DNA of 64,000 bases from Planctomycetaceae bacterium (GCA_021371795.1 JAJFVK010000019.1:186001-250000), one strand, 5' to 3'. Positions 25,978 through 35,513 are shown, counted from the stretch's first letter. Program-made: numbers and translations. The notes: a model not told the origin generated them from the letters alone.

Positions 25978-26590
25978 ATTTATGCCCCCCTTTCGTCAAG
26001 TCTGCGCACGGGAATTCCTGCGCAAATCTTGCATACTGGCCCCTCTGATTTTGTTTTCGAGGCAACAAAATCCTGAAGAAACAGGGGTTTCCGCTTCGCT
26101 CCAACGCATTATTACACGTAAAAAGTCATCAAATTGTGCATATTTAAACGTGAATTGCGCATATTTAACCCCAAAAACACCTGACTTGCGCAAATTTAAA
26201 CGGAAAAAGATTCAAAATCAGTTATTTTTGATAATTTTCGGCAGCAAAAATCAAATAAATGACAGAAAATAGCAGTAAATCAACATAGAAATGACAGAAA
26301 TTCACAAAAAATCAGCGTTTAGAATACAGAATTCAGTAGACGGTAGACAGAATAATGAAGCGGTCTCGTAAGTAAAAAAACTAAGAGTGAAAATTGTTGT
26401 AACATGCAGGAATTTTAAAATTTCGTAATACTTTGGCTGTATGTTTTAATTAGAAAAAAGGGTACCCCGCTTCGCTTATGGGTTTTCGCTACGCTCAAAC
26501 AAACTCTTTCGTGCCGAAAGCGGCTAAACAATCTATTTACCCCTCGCTGACACTTACGCAGGGTTTTCGACGTTCATGGCTCTGAAAGTT
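25978..26590. other. Long intergenic stretch without a supported gene
   Basis: About 600 bp between rpsU and tadA. Short open frames here lack start signals and recognisable products. It contains the phased direct repeats at 26134-26200, AT-rich DNA, and a GC-richer end (26460-26580). Confidence 0.6.
26134..26200. repeat. Three direct repeats of TTGCGCATATTTAA
   Basis: Copies at 26134 (TTGTGCATATTTAAA), 26155 (TTGCGCATATTTAA) and 26186 (TTGCGCAAATTTAAA). Start-to-start spacing is 21 and 31 bp, i.e. two and three helical turns, as for protein-binding sites on one DNA face. Confidence 0.5.
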
Positions 26591-27064
26591 TCAGGCATTG
26601 TCCTCAATGGATTTTCTTTTATTCCTGAAAAAGTTTTGCAGCATTGCTGCACAGTCTTCGCCGAGTACATCTTTTGTAACTTCGAGTCTGTGATTGAGTC
26701 TGGTGTCTTGTACGATGTTGTACAAACTGCCGCAGGCGCCGGCTTTCGGGTCACTGCAACCAAAAACTAACCTGTCGAGTCTTGCCAGTACCAGTGCGCC
26801 CGCACACATCGGGCACGGTTCAAGCGTAACGTAAATCGTGCAGCCGTGAAGACGCCAATGGCCGACGTGTTCTGACGCCGCGGTCAAAGCGATTATCTCC
26901 GCGTGCGCTGTCGGGTCGTTAAGATGATGACGCTGATTATACCCCTTGGCGATAATTTTATTTTCTTTAACGATTACCGCACCGACCGGCACATCCTCAT
27001 TTTCCAAAGCGGTATACGCCTGGTCTATCGCGGCTTTCATAAAATATACGTCTTTGTCGTCCAT
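26591..27064 (-). CDS. tadA: tRNA-specific adenosine deaminase
   Basis: Converts wobble A34 to inosine in tRNA-Arg(ACG). 157 residues. Zinc site and catalytic Glu in HAEIIAL, and [31 protein letters not shown], are exact family blocks. ATG 27064 starts [17 protein letters not shown]. It diverges from the ABC-F gene with 79 bp between them. Confidence 0.95.
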   Translation of the reverse strand: MDDKDVYFMKAAIDQAYTALENEDVPVGAVIVKENKIIAKGYNQRHHLNDPTAHAEIIALTAASEHVGHWRLHGCTIYVTLEPCPMCAGALVLARLDRLVFGCSDPKAGACGSLYNIVQDTRLNHRLEVTKDVLGEDCAAMLQNFFRNKRKSIEDNA

Positions 27065-27143
27065 ATCATAATTTTACTTAAAATTCGGCAGATTTTAAAG
27101 ATAATTCTGATATAATGCTCTGTTTTCAACAGGCAAAATTAAT

Positions 27144-29033
27144 ATGGCAGTAATCGGAATGCAGGATGTGAGCATAGGCTTTGGCGGAAGGCCGTTGCTC
27201 GAAAATATAAACATACAAATCAACGCCGGCGACAGGATATGTCTGCTGGGGCGAAACGGCGTGGGTAAAACTACGTTTATGAAACTCATAGCCGGTGAGG
27301 TCATACCTGAAAAAGGCGATGTTTCACGTTCGCCGAAAATGTCTATTACCTGTCTGATGCAGGATGTGCCGGGCAATCTTAAAGGCACTGTTTTCGAGCT
27401 TGTTTCCGAAGGGCTTGGCGAATGCGGAAGATTGCTTGCCGAATATCATATTGTCAGTCATCAACTCGCGACAGACCACGAAAGTCCGACACTGCTCAAT
27501 AAACTCGAAGCTATTCAGCACGGTATCGATTCGCAGGACGGCTGGCAGATGGATAAATATGTTGCCGACATCATTCAAAATATGGAGCTTGACGCCGACG
27601 CATCAGCGGAAAGTTTATCTGCCGGAATGAAAAGACGCGCGCTGCTTGCGCAGGCTCTTGTGCGTCAGCCTGATGTGCTGCTGCTGGACGAGCCGACAAA
27701 CCATCTCGATATAAAAACCGTCGTGTGGATAGAAGCATTTCTGGCAAATTATAAAGGCACGCTGATTTTTGTAAGTCATGACCGCGTATTTGTGAAAAAA
27801 CTCGCGACACGAATTTTTGAGTTCGACAGAGGGCAAGTTATAAACTACTCGTGCAATTATGATACTTTTCTTGTTCGCAGAGATATAGCCAACGAAGCAC
27901 GAGAAAAAGAAGAATCGCTCTTTGATAAAAAACTCGCTACCGAAGAAGTGTGGATTCGCAAAGGCATAAAGGCACGGCGGACACGCAATGAAGGCCGAGT
28001 GCGGGCGTTGAAAAAAATGCGTGACGAACGACATCAGCGGCGGGAAGAAACCGGAAACGTTCGCATCCAATTGCATCAGGTTCAGCAGTCCGGCAGATTA
28101 GTAATTGAAGCGAAGAATATTTCGTTCGCATATCAGGCGGATAGGCCGCTGATTACAAATTTTTCAACCACTGTTATGCGCGGCGACCGAATCGGCATCA
28201 TCGGGCCTAACGGTTCGGGCAAGACTACCCTGCTGCGGATACTGCTGCAACAACTCGAACCGCAAAACGGCTCGGTGCGACACGGAACAAATCTTGAAAT
28301 CGCGTATTTCGACCAACTGCACGCAGAACTCGATTACGATAAATGCGTTTATGAAAATATCGCAGGCGGAAATAAAACTATTGAAATCAACGGAGCACGG
28401 CGGCATATAGTCGGCTATCTTCAGGATTTTCTGTTCACGGCGGAACAATGTTTAGCGCCCCTGTCGAATCTTTCCGGAGGTGAACGCAACCGACTACTGC
28501 TGGCGAGACTTTTCACGCAGCCGTCGAATCTGCTGATTATGGACGAACCGACCAACGACCTTGATGTCGAAACGCTTGATTTGCTCGAAGAAGTTTTGCT
28601 CGACCATCCGGGTACCCTGCTGCTTGTCAGTCACGACCGGCAATTTTTAAATAATGTTGTTACAAGCATAATCGAAGTTGAAGGCAACGGGGCTGTGAAC
28701 GAATACGACGGCGGATACGACGATTATCTGCGGCAGAAAAAACAACTGGCTAAAGCAGATGCGGAGGCGGAGGAAGTTAAGACACAACCAAAAGTCGAAC
28801 CGAAAACACAGGTGCGGAAATTAAGCTATAAAGAAAAACAGGAGTTGAACGCCCTGCCGAAAATTATCGAAAAATTGGAAAACGAACAAAAACAGTTACA
28901 CGAAAAAATGGCCGATGCGTCGATTTATAAAAATGGTGCAGAAGCAGCGGCAGTCGGCACAAGAGCGGCAGAATTAAAAAAACTTCTGGAAACTACCTAT
29001 GCACGCTGGCAGGAACTTGAAGAATTGAAATAA
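27144..29033 (+). CDS. ABC-F family ATPase (Uup-like)
   Basis: 629 residues, two ATP-binding cassettes in one chain and no membrane domain. NBD1: LLGRNGVGKTTFMK, LSAGMKRRALLAQAL, VLLLDEPTNHLD. NBD2: GIIGPNGSGKTTLLRILL, LSGGERNRLLLARLF, LLIMDEPTNDLD. A basic linker (about 245-310, KGIKARRTRNEGRVRALKKM) and a C-terminal coiled coil (about 560-629, LPKIIEKLENEQKQLHEKM) match Uup. The family binds the ribosomal E site or branched DNA. The start ATG 27144 is in an AT-rich context. Confidence 0.92.
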   Translation: MAVIGMQDVSIGFGGRPLLENINIQINAGDRICLLGRNGVGKTTFMKLIAGEVIPEKGDVSRSPKMSITCLMQDVPGNLKGTVFELVSEGLGECGRLLAEYHIVSHQLATDHESPTLLNKLEAIQHGIDSQDGWQMDKYVADIIQNMELDADASAESLSAGMKRRALLAQALVRQPDVLLLDEPTNHLDIKTVVWIEAFLANYKGTLIFVSHDRVFVKKLATRIFEFDRGQVINYSCNYDTFLVRRDIANEAREKEESLFDKKLATEEVWIRKGIKARRTRNEGRVRALKKMRDERHQRREETGNVRIQLHQVQQSGRLVIEAKNISFAYQADRPLITNFSTTVMRGDRIGIIGPNGSGKTTLLRILLQQLEPQNGSVRHGTNLEIAYFDQLHAELDYDKCVYENIAGGNKTIEINGARRHIVGYLQDFLFTAEQCLAPLSNLSGGERNRLLLARLFTQPSNLLIMDEPTNDLDVETLDLLEEVLLDHPGTLLLVSHDRQFLNNVVTSIIEVEGNGAVNEYDGGYDDYLRQKKQLAKADAEAEEVKTQPKVEPKTQVRKLSYKEKQELNALPKIIEKLENEQKQLHEKMADASIYKNGAEAAAVGTRAAELKKLLETTYARWQELEELK

Positions 29034-29060
29034 AAAACCCTCAACGTGCAGTCGAGGGTT
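29032..29060 (-). terminator. Terminator between convergent genes
   Basis: AACCCTC/GAGGGTT stem (29036-29042 with 29054-29060). On the minus strand it is followed by a run of six T, ending the 29090-30211 transcript; it may also serve the ABC-F gene in the other direction. Confidence 0.75.
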
Positions 29061-29089
29061 TCAGGAGGAAGAAGAATTATTTTTTATAT

Positions 29090-30211
29090 TTACTTGCCGT
29101 AAATTAATTTCAACTGTTCTTCGGTCGGCATTTTCGGATATCGTTCACCTTTGGGGCCGACAAATTCGCCGTTTTCCTTTTTCAAGGCAACTACCGTTTT
29201 TGTGCCGTCATTTTTTGTAATCTCAAAATTCAATTCGCTTGTGTTGTTACTGTCCGGAACGCCATACAATGCCTTGAGTTGCTCTTCGGTCGGCATTGTG
29301 TTGTACTTTTCGCCTGCGGGGCCGACATAACCATCACTGGTTTTCTGCAAAGTTATCGGCGTCTTTGAGCCATCAGAAGCTGTGAGCCAAACCACGGTGT
29401 TGTCGTTTTCAACTTTTTCGACTTTATGGCCGTAAATCATTTTCAACTGGTCTTTTGTCGGAACTGCCGCATAATGCTCGCCTTTTGGTCCGATGTATTC
29501 ATCGCCGTCTTTGTTCAGCACTATCGGCAGATTTTCGTCAACCCACACTGTTACAGAATTTTCAGCAGGCGCATTTGTTTTTAAACCGTATTGAGCGCGA
29601 AGCTGGTCTTCTGTCGGCATTGTTGCATAATATTCATTTGACGGCCCGACAAAGCCATTGCCGGAAGGCGTCAGTGTAATCGGTGTTTGCGAGCCATTGT
29701 CGTTGGTAATCCATACTGTAAAATTCGCTGGTTTTGCCTGCACTGTACGTACGCCATAGAGAATTTTTAGATCATCTTCGCTCGGCATTGTTGCGTAATA
29801 TTCGCCGCGAGGACCTTTGTAGCCGCCTTCACTGGTGCGTGTAAGCTTGATTTCTGTTTTCGAGCCGTTGTCGTTTGCAATCCAGACAACCGCAATTTCA
29901 GTCGGTGCCGGTGCGGGAGTTTGAACAACAACCGTTTTTTCTACGACGACAGGTCTTTCCACAACAATCGGTGCCGGCGCAACATAAACCGGAGCAGGCT
30001 CAACGTAAACTACCCGCTGCGGCGGATAAACATAAACCCGTTCAACCGGAGGCGGAGCGATAATCAAATCAATATTAAAACCCCAACGCGGGCCGTGTCC
30101 CCAATGTCCGCCATGTCCATGGTAACCGCCATGATGACCTGCAAATGTATATGCGGGAATCGCTAAAAAGGCGAGTGCCGCTATTAATATTATAAACGTT
30201 TTCTTAAACAT
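29090..30211 (-). CDS. Secreted protein with five copies of a ~54-residue repeat
   Basis: 373 residues. Signal peptide KKTFIILIAALAFLAIPAYTFA, then a His/Gly-rich segment (GHHGGYHGHGGHWGHG), a Pro/Val-rich stretch (~45-103), and five repeats from ~105 to the end. Each repeat has the form VWITNDNGS-x-T-x-I-x-L...GYxGPxGEYYATMPTEDQLKxLYG. The C-terminal GPxGExYxxMPTExQLKxLYG part is most constant. Not recognised as a named family. The histidine-rich N-terminus could bind metal. A paralogue with two repeats follows on the same strand (30303-30827). Confidence 0.8.
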   Translation of the reverse strand: MFKKTFIILIAALAFLAIPAYTFAGHHGGYHGHGGHWGHGPRWGFNIDLIIAPPPVERVYVYPPQRVVYVEPAPVYVAPAPIVVERPVVVEKTVVVQTPAPAPTEIAVVWIANDNGSKTEIKLTRTSEGGYKGPRGEYYATMPSEDDLKILYGVRTVQAKPANFTVWITNDNGSQTPITLTPSGNGFVGPSNEYYATMPTEDQLRAQYGLKTNAPAENSVTVWVDENLPIVLNKDGDEYIGPKGEHYAAVPTKDQLKMIYGHKVEKVENDNTVVWLTASDGSKTPITLQKTSDGYVGPAGEKYNTMPTEEQLKALYGVPDSNNTSELNFEITKNDGTKTVVALKKENGEFVGPKGERYPKMPTEEQLKLIYGK

Positions 30212-30302
30212 TGTAGTTCCTTTCAGTCTATTATTACTATTGTTTTTTTCAGCTTTCCTATGCTTGCTATATTAGTGTATTGCATTTATCAATGGTAACA
30301 TA

Positions 30303-30827
30303 CTATTGAGCGGCAGCAATATATGTGCTGGTCAAAGCAGGAGTTACATAAACGAATCTTAACTGCTGCTCTGTCGGAACAGTCAGGTAACGCTCGCCAT
30401 TTGGGCCGAGATACGTTTCGCCGTCACGGGTAATTACCACGATTTTCTCCACGCCGTTGATTTTACCGAGATAGAAAATGATGTTGTTTCTTACCGGTGG
30501 CGGTGAATAGACGCCATACAACGGCTTGAGCTGCTCTTCTGTCGGCATTGCCTGATAGCACTCGCCCTTGGGGCCAATGTAGCCCGCGGCGGTTATGGTC
30601 AGCCTAACTTCTGTTTTGGAACCGTTGTTGTTTGTAATCCAGACGGTAACAATATTTGTCTGTATCGGCATTGGTTGCATTATTATCTGCTGCGGATAGG
30701 CAGCAGGTCTGAAACGCGGATGGGTATAATGGTGAAAATGTCTGGCTCGGATGTTGTCGAAAGCAAAGATGTTTTCTGTTAATAACGCAATCACTAACAA
30801 CGCAACTAAATCTATTCTCTTTGCCAT
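30303..30827 (-). CDS. Secreted paralogue with two copies of the same repeat
   Basis: 174 residues. Signal peptide with RIDLVALLVIALLTENIFA, a short His-rich region (ARHFHHYTHPRF), and two repeats of the same type as 29090-30211 (VWITNNNGSKTEVRL...GPKGECYQAMPTEEQLKPLYG and ...GPNGERYLTVPTEQQLRFVY). AAAGGAG precedes the start at 30827. Probably a duplication product with loss of three repeats. Confidence 0.8.
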   Translation of the reverse strand: MAKRIDLVALLVIALLTENIFAFDNIRARHFHHYTHPRFRPAAYPQQIIMQPMPIQTNIVTVWITNNNGSKTEVRLTITAAGYIGPKGECYQAMPTEEQLKPLYGVYSPPPVRNNIIFYLGKINGVEKIVVITRDGETYLGPNGERYLTVPTEQQLRFVYVTPALTSTYIAAAQ

Positions 30828-30927
30828 TGTAAACTCCTTTCAAATTAATCCATGTCTGTAATAACGGTGTATGGAGTTTGGGCACAGTAACAAAATAAAA
30901 TGACAAAGCAATTTTGTGTGTTTTAGG

Positions 30928-31758
30928 TTACTTAACCAGATTTTTGAATTCTTCGATGAGCCGTTTGGTGTATTTGCCGGGTTTGCCGTCAGCAATGGTT
31001 TTGCCGTCAAATTTCACGACCGGCACAACATCTTTGCTCGAAACCGCAATGAAAAGTTCGTCGGCTTTTGTGCACTGTTCGGGGGTAATCTGCTTTTCCA
31101 TCAGCTCAAGGCCGGCGTTTTTGTAAATCTTCATCACAAACAAACGCGTTACCGATGGCAAAATATTTATCGCCAGCGGTGAAGTATGCAGCTTATTCCC
31201 AAAAATTTCGAAAAACGCACTCGATGAGCCTTCTGTAACAAATCCCTTGTCGTCAACGAATATCGCTTCGTCGCAGCCTGCTTTGTGCGCTTTACGTTTG
31301 GCCAGTACATTGGGCAGTAAATTGAGCGATTTGATATCACAGCGTTTCCACCGAGTGTCGGGAGTTGTAATTACGGCAATGCCCTTCTGCTTTTGCTCGG
31401 TTGCTTCTTCCAGTTCCGAGATAATCAAAAAGAAACGAGGAGTAAGGCCTTCGGCGGCATGGTCGCGAACGCCTGCGCCGCGTGTTATATGAAAATATAT
31501 CTTGGCGTTGGAAAAGCCGGTCTTTTCCCATGTGGAAACGACCTTCCCGCGGATGTCGTCCACGTCGACGCCATCAATCTCAATCTCCGCAAGCGAACGC
31601 TTGAAACGAGCCATGTGCTCGTCCAACGCGAAAAGTTTGCCGTTGTAACTTCGCAAAACTTCGTAAACGCCATCACCAAAGAATGTACCGTAGTCCTGAT
31701 GAGCTAAATCGAGTTTGTCCGCCTCGATGAGTTTATCGCCAATCATAGCAAGCTGCAT
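30928..31758 (-). CDS. Class IV (branched-chain/D-amino acid type) aminotransferase
   Basis: 276 residues. Blocks: FGDGVYEVLRSYNGKLFALDEHMARFKRSL, CDIKSLNLLPNVLAKRKAHKAGCDEAIFVD (the Lys in IKSLN is the expected PLP lysine), VTEGSSSAFFEI, and LPSVTRLFVMKI. The layout is that of D-alanine aminotransferase or 4-amino-4-deoxychorismate lyase; IlvE, Dat and PabC cannot be told apart here. Monocistronic. Confidence 0.88.
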   Translation of the reverse strand: MQLAMIGDKLIEADKLDLAHQDYGTFFGDGVYEVLRSYNGKLFALDEHMARFKRSLAEIEIDGVDVDDIRGKVVSTWEKTGFSNAKIYFHITRGAGVRDHAAEGLTPRFFLIISELEEATEQKQKGIAVITTPDTRWKRCDIKSLNLLPNVLAKRKAHKAGCDEAIFVDDKGFVTEGSSSAFFEIFGNKLHTSPLAINILPSVTRLFVMKIYKNAGLELMEKQITPEQCTKADELFIAVSSKDVVPVVKFDGKTIADGKPGKYTKRLIEEFKNLVK

Positions 31759-31816
31759 CTTTATAAAATCCTAAATCCTAAGTATTCAAATCCTAAAATA
31801 TATTAAATACGAAAAA

Positions 31817-32110
31817 CTAAACTAATCCATTATCGTCTTTACTGTCTTCGCCGTCAATCTTCCATTTTTCAGATTCGTCGATATCGCCCATTTCCCGCTC
31901 CATGTATTTGAAAATCTTGTCCTGCAAAGGTGCAATCTTCTCCTGCCACTGCTGCATCCCCCTGTATGAGACCAAAAGCATATCCAGGCGAATTAATTGC
32001 CATTTAGCGATACATTCCGGCTCTTTAATGTTAATAAAGGGGTCGCATTTGAAAGTTCGCCGGTTATCAGCACCCATCTCACAAAACTCACAGTCTTTAC
32101 ATTGTATCAT
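31817..32110 (-). CDS. Small hypothetical protein with Cys-rich N-terminus
   Basis: 97 residues from ATG 32110 (AGGTGCGG just upstream); the frame extends 15 codons upstream without an SD. It begins IQCKDCEFCEMGADNRRTFKCDP, four Cys in 19 residues, resembling a zinc-binding knuckle, then KEPECIAKWQLIRLDMLL and an acidic tail. No family recognised. Confidence 0.65.
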   Translation of the reverse strand: MIQCKDCEFCEMGADNRRTFKCDPFINIKEPECIAKWQLIRLDMLLVSYRGMQQWQEKIAPLQDKIFKYMEREMGDIDESEKWKIDGEDSKDDNGLV

Positions 32111-32228
32111 TACCGCACCTGAAAAAATAATAATTAGGTACTTGCAAAAATTCATAAAACATTATATCTTATCCCCTTAAATAAGTTTACGAAAATATTA
32201 AAAAAATTATCTTTGGAGTATATTGGTA

Positions 32229-32306
32229 ATGGCTAAGCCGCGTAGAAGACGTAAAATAGGAAGTAAAAAGAGACACCAGAAATGGAAAATCAGGCATCGT
32301 AAGTAA
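32229..32306 (+). CDS. Very small basic protein, 25 residues
   Basis: ATG 32229 to TAA 32304-32306: MAKPRRRRKIGSKKRHQKWK plus IRHRK, about 60% Arg/Lys. TTTGGAG lies ~10 nt upstream. Its size and charge resemble tiny ribosomal proteins (bTHX or AURKAIP1/COX24-like bS22), but the match is not close. It may be a real small r-protein; DNA or RNA binding is inferred from composition. Confidence 0.55.
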   Translation: MAKPRRRRKIGSKKRHQKWKIRHRK

Positions 32307-32508
32307 TGGATTGTGTTAAAGGGCAACAGCTTGTTTGTTGCTTGTTTATCGCAGTTCTATTATGTATAGATGGGCTATTCGTCCTGATAAACTGGTTTGA
32401 TACGCCGGCTTTAGTGTGGGCTTTGCGGTTTCGTTAAATACAACTTGCAGCAGTCTTACTGTGTCTATGTCCATACATTTAGACAAAGGCCAATCTGAAA
32501 GCAATTAA

Positions 32509-33153
32509 ATGGAAGCATTTATAGCATCTCTCTTTTTTGTCGTTCTTGCAGAAATGGGAGACAAAACGCAACTGCTTGCGATGGCTTTCGCGACCAAATA
32601 CAAAGCACACAAAGTTCTTATCGCAGTATTTATCGCTACCATCATCAATCATGCTCTGGCGGCATACACCGGCCGGCTACTATCTGCGGTTATGCCAATG
32701 GACATAATCAATCTAATCGCGTCGCTGTCTTTCATTGGCTTCGGTCTGTGGACAATTCGCGGCGATCAGCTTCACGGCGAAGACAAAAAAGAAACACGAT
32801 TCGGCCCAATAATTACCGTAGGCATCGCGTTTTTTCTGGCGGAAATGGGCGATAAAACTCAACTGGCAACCGTGAGCCTTGCGGTTGAATATAATAACAC
32901 ATTCAACGTGCTGATGGGGACTACGCTTGGAATGGTAATCGCCGACGCAATAGGAATTATCATCGGCGTCGTAATGCACAAACATATTCCTGAAAAAGCA
33001 ATCAAATGGACCGCAGCGATTATTTTTATGATATTCGGATTTGTCGGAATACACAATGCCTTGTCCTCAAAATTAAATCCTTTATACGTTTGGGGCATTA
33101 TCGCGGGTCTGGCCGTCTGCACAATTCTCACGGCCGATCGTTTTAGAAAATAA
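32509..33153 (+). CDS. GDT1/TMEM165 (UPF0016) family cation transporter
   Basis: 214 residues, six to seven membrane helices. Two copies of the hallmark E-x-GDKTQ motif: LAEMGDKTQLLAMA near residue 15 and LAEMGDKTQLATVSLA near residue 115. Family members move Mn2+ or Ca2+. Manganese riboswitches often precede them; none is evident in 32307-32508. Confidence 0.92.
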   Translation: MEAFIASLFFVVLAEMGDKTQLLAMAFATKYKAHKVLIAVFIATIINHALAAYTGRLLSAVMPMDIINLIASLSFIGFGLWTIRGDQLHGEDKKETRFGPIITVGIAFFLAEMGDKTQLATVSLAVEYNNTFNVLMGTTLGMVIADAIGIIIGVVMHKHIPEKAIKWTAAIIFMIFGFVGIHNALSSKLNPLYVWGIIAGLAVCTILTADRFRK

Positions 33154-33214
33154 GGTAGATTCTAAAGCCCTTTCCCCTTATAATACACAAAGTCTAATTT
33201 ATATAGGAGGTACA

Positions 33215-34852
33215 ATGACAGACTATTCAATAAGCTCAACCGGCGAAAAATTCCCTATCCCAACCAAAGACCAATATCCGTCAGAACTTGAAAGAGTTCG
33301 GAAGCTTGCGGACTCGGCACGTAAAGACGGCAAAGAAGTTGTCGTTGTTATGGGCGTCGGGTTTGTTGGCGCAGTTATGGCGGCTATCGTCGCCGATACA
33401 GTAGATAAAAAGACCGGCAAACCGTCAAAATTCGTTATCGGCTGTCAAAGGCCAAGCGCAAGAAGCTATTGGAAGATTCCAATGCTCAACAAAGGCGTAT
33501 CTCCCGTTAAGGCTGAAGACCCTGAAGTTGACCCAATGATATCCCGATGCGTTAATGACAAGAAAACACTAATCGGCACATACAACAGCGATTGCCTCGA
33601 ACTGGCGGACTGTGTTGTGATCGATGTGCAATGCGATTATCTGAAAAAAGACCTGGGGCAACTGCGGACAGGCACAACCGATATGGCCGCACTCGAGGCG
33701 ACGATGAAGACTATCGGCCAAAAAATTCAGCCGAAATGTCTTGTGCTCATCGAGACAACAGTAGCGCCGGGAACAACGGAATTTGTAGCATGGCCGATTT
33801 TGAAGAAAGCCTTTCAGGCACGCGGCATTAAGAGCGAACCATTGCTGGCACACAGCTTCGAGAGAGTAATGCCTGGCAAACAATACGTCGCTTCCATTCG
33901 CGATTTCTGGCGAGTATGTTCAGGCTGTAACGCTGAAGCACGCGCAAGAGTTGAAAAATTTCTGCGGGAAGTACTCAACACCGAAAAATTCCCGCTGACC
34001 GTTATGGACAGACCCATTGAATCTGAAACAACGAAGATTATTGAGAACTCGTATCGCGCTACAATACTCGCGTTCTTAAATGAATGGTCCATTTTCTCCG
34101 AACGCAACGGCGTTGATTTGATAAAAGTTATCAATGCCATCAAAATGCGTCCCACGCATAGTAATATGATATTCCCCGGCCCCGGCGTCGGCGGATATTG
34201 TTTGCCGAAAGACGGCGGTTTGGGTTTTTGGGCATACAAACACATTCTCGGCTTTGAAGATGATATTTTCAAGATGTCAACGATGGCAATTGATATTAAC
34301 GACACTCGCGGCCTGCACGTTACAACGCTGACTCGCGATGCGCTCCGGAATATGGGCAAATATATCGCCGGCGCAAAAGTGCTGCTGTGCGGTGCGAGCT
34401 ATCGTCAGGATGTCGCCGACACAAGATACAGCGGTTCGGAAATAGTTGTACGCAAACTGACTGAAATGGGAGCCGATATTGCAGTTCACGATCCATACCT
34501 CGAACACTGGTATGAATTCGAACAACAGGATACATATCCGGCTGTTGGACATTCATGGTCGAGATTTTTCAGGAACCAGGAACACTTAAAGGATATTCAC
34601 GTACAAAGCAATCTTCAGGAATCGCTTAAAGGTGCTGAAGTGCTGATTCTTGCTGTGCCGCACGAGCCTTATCTAAAACTGAATCCTGACGAAATTGTCA
34701 AATGGGCAGGCGCACCAATCGCAGTTGTTGATTGCTTCGGCATTCTCGACGACGCCGCTATCAAGCGTTATTTCGAATTAGGCTGCGAAGTGAAGGCACT
34801 CGGTCGCGGACATATTCAGCGAATTAAAGAATCTGTACGTAATAAGAAATAA
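33215..34852 (+). CDS. UDP-glucose/GDP-mannose dehydrogenase family nucleotide-sugar dehydrogenase
   Basis: 545 residues. NAD-binding N-terminus VVVVMGVGFVGAVMAAIVAD, central domain with ENSYRATILAFLNEWS, active-site Cys in GPGVGGYCLPKDGGLG, C-terminal domain LLCGASYRQDVADTRYSGSEIVVRKLTEMG. It oxidises a sugar-nucleotide C6 (or C3) to the acid in two steps. It is longer than UgdH (~450), with an N-terminal lead and inserts. A strong TAGGAGGT lies 6 nt before ATG 33215. Confidence 0.9.
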   Translation: MTDYSISSTGEKFPIPTKDQYPSELERVRKLADSARKDGKEVVVVMGVGFVGAVMAAIVADTVDKKTGKPSKFVIGCQRPSARSYWKIPMLNKGVSPVKAEDPEVDPMISRCVNDKKTLIGTYNSDCLELADCVVIDVQCDYLKKDLGQLRTGTTDMAALEATMKTIGQKIQPKCLVLIETTVAPGTTEFVAWPILKKAFQARGIKSEPLLAHSFERVMPGKQYVASIRDFWRVCSGCNAEARARVEKFLREVLNTEKFPLTVMDRPIESETTKIIENSYRATILAFLNEWSIFSERNGVDLIKVINAIKMRPTHSNMIFPGPGVGGYCLPKDGGLGFWAYKHILGFEDDIFKMSTMAIDINDTRGLHVTTLTRDALRNMGKYIAGAKVLLCGASYRQDVADTRYSGSEIVVRKLTEMGADIAVHDPYLEHWYEFEQQDTYPAVGHSWSRFFRNQEHLKDIHVQSNLQESLKGAEVLILAVPHEPYLKLNPDEIVKWAGAPIAVVDCFGILDDAAIKRYFELGCEVKALGRGHIQRIKESVRNKK

Positions 34853-34867
34853 ATACGAAATTCGGAA

Positions 34868-35479
34868 ATGAGTAAAAAAATTCTGGCAATCGTCGGAACA
34901 TATCGCAAAGGCGGAATTACAGATTCGGCTGTCGATGAGATACTGTCGGCGGCACAAGAAAACGGCTGCGAAACAGAAAAAATTTACCTGCTCGATAAAC
35001 ATCTTGAATTTTGCACAAACTGCCGAAAATGCACGCAAATGCCCGGCGAACACTATGGCAAATGCGTTCTTAATGATGATTTGGACGAAATTCTTCAGAA
35101 AATAGAAAACGCAGACGGTTTCATTCTCGCTTCGCCCATCAATTTTTACAATGTTACCGCCCTTATGCGGAAATTCATCGAAAGACTTGTTTGTTTTGCT
35201 TATTGGCCGTGGGGAAAATCGGCGGCACCAAAATTAAGAAGCAAAGTGTGTACCAAAAACGCTGTTTATATAACTGCCACCGCGATGCCGGCAATTATGC
35301 AGATATTATTAACCGGCGGGCCGAGAATTTTGAAAACTGTCGCGAAACTTCTGGGAGCTAAAAAAGTAATTCCGCTGGTTATCGGCACAGTCGCGGCCAA
35401 TGAAAAAGAATCTCTGCCGAAGAAATATGTTCTAAAAGCGAGAAAAGCAGGCAAATTTTTAGCCGCAGAGAATTTTTAA
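34868..35479 (+). CDS. Flavodoxin-fold NAD(P)H-dependent FMN reductase family protein
   Basis: 203 residues. FMN-binding N-terminus ILAIVGTYRKGGITDSAVDEIL, CTNCRKCTQMPGEHYGKC (Cys cluster, maybe Fe-S as in iron-sulfur flavoproteins), ADGFILASPINFYNVTALMRKFIERL. It is 15 bp after the dehydrogenase, in the same direction, so probably one transcript. Confidence 0.85.
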   Translation: MSKKILAIVGTYRKGGITDSAVDEILSAAQENGCETEKIYLLDKHLEFCTNCRKCTQMPGEHYGKCVLNDDLDEILQKIENADGFILASPINFYNVTALMRKFIERLVCFAYWPWGKSAAPKLRSKVCTKNAVYITATAMPAIMQILLTGGPRILKTVAKLLGAKKVIPLVIGTVAANEKESLPKKYVLKARKAGKFLAAENF

Positions 35480-35483
35480 TTTT

Positions 35484-35510
35484 GCCACAGAGAACACAGA
35501 TATCACAGAG
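35484..35510. repeat. CACAGAG-type 9-bp triple repeat
   Basis: GCCACAGAG/AACACAGAT/ATCACAGAG, the inverse of the CTCTGTGnn units found at 62029-62055 and in the Rhs gene. Confidence 0.65.
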
Positions 35511-35513
35511 GTT

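Noticed and set aside
25961-26272. Open frame of ~100 codons between rpsU and tadA
   Set aside because: It begins within the rpsU terminator, has no ribosome site, and the product is low-complexity; the DNA is better explained as non-coding.
32307-32508. Manganese (yybP-ykoY) riboswitch upstream of the GDT1-type gene
   Set aside because: The conserved core sequence pieces of that riboswitch are not visible; the gap shows no clear structure.
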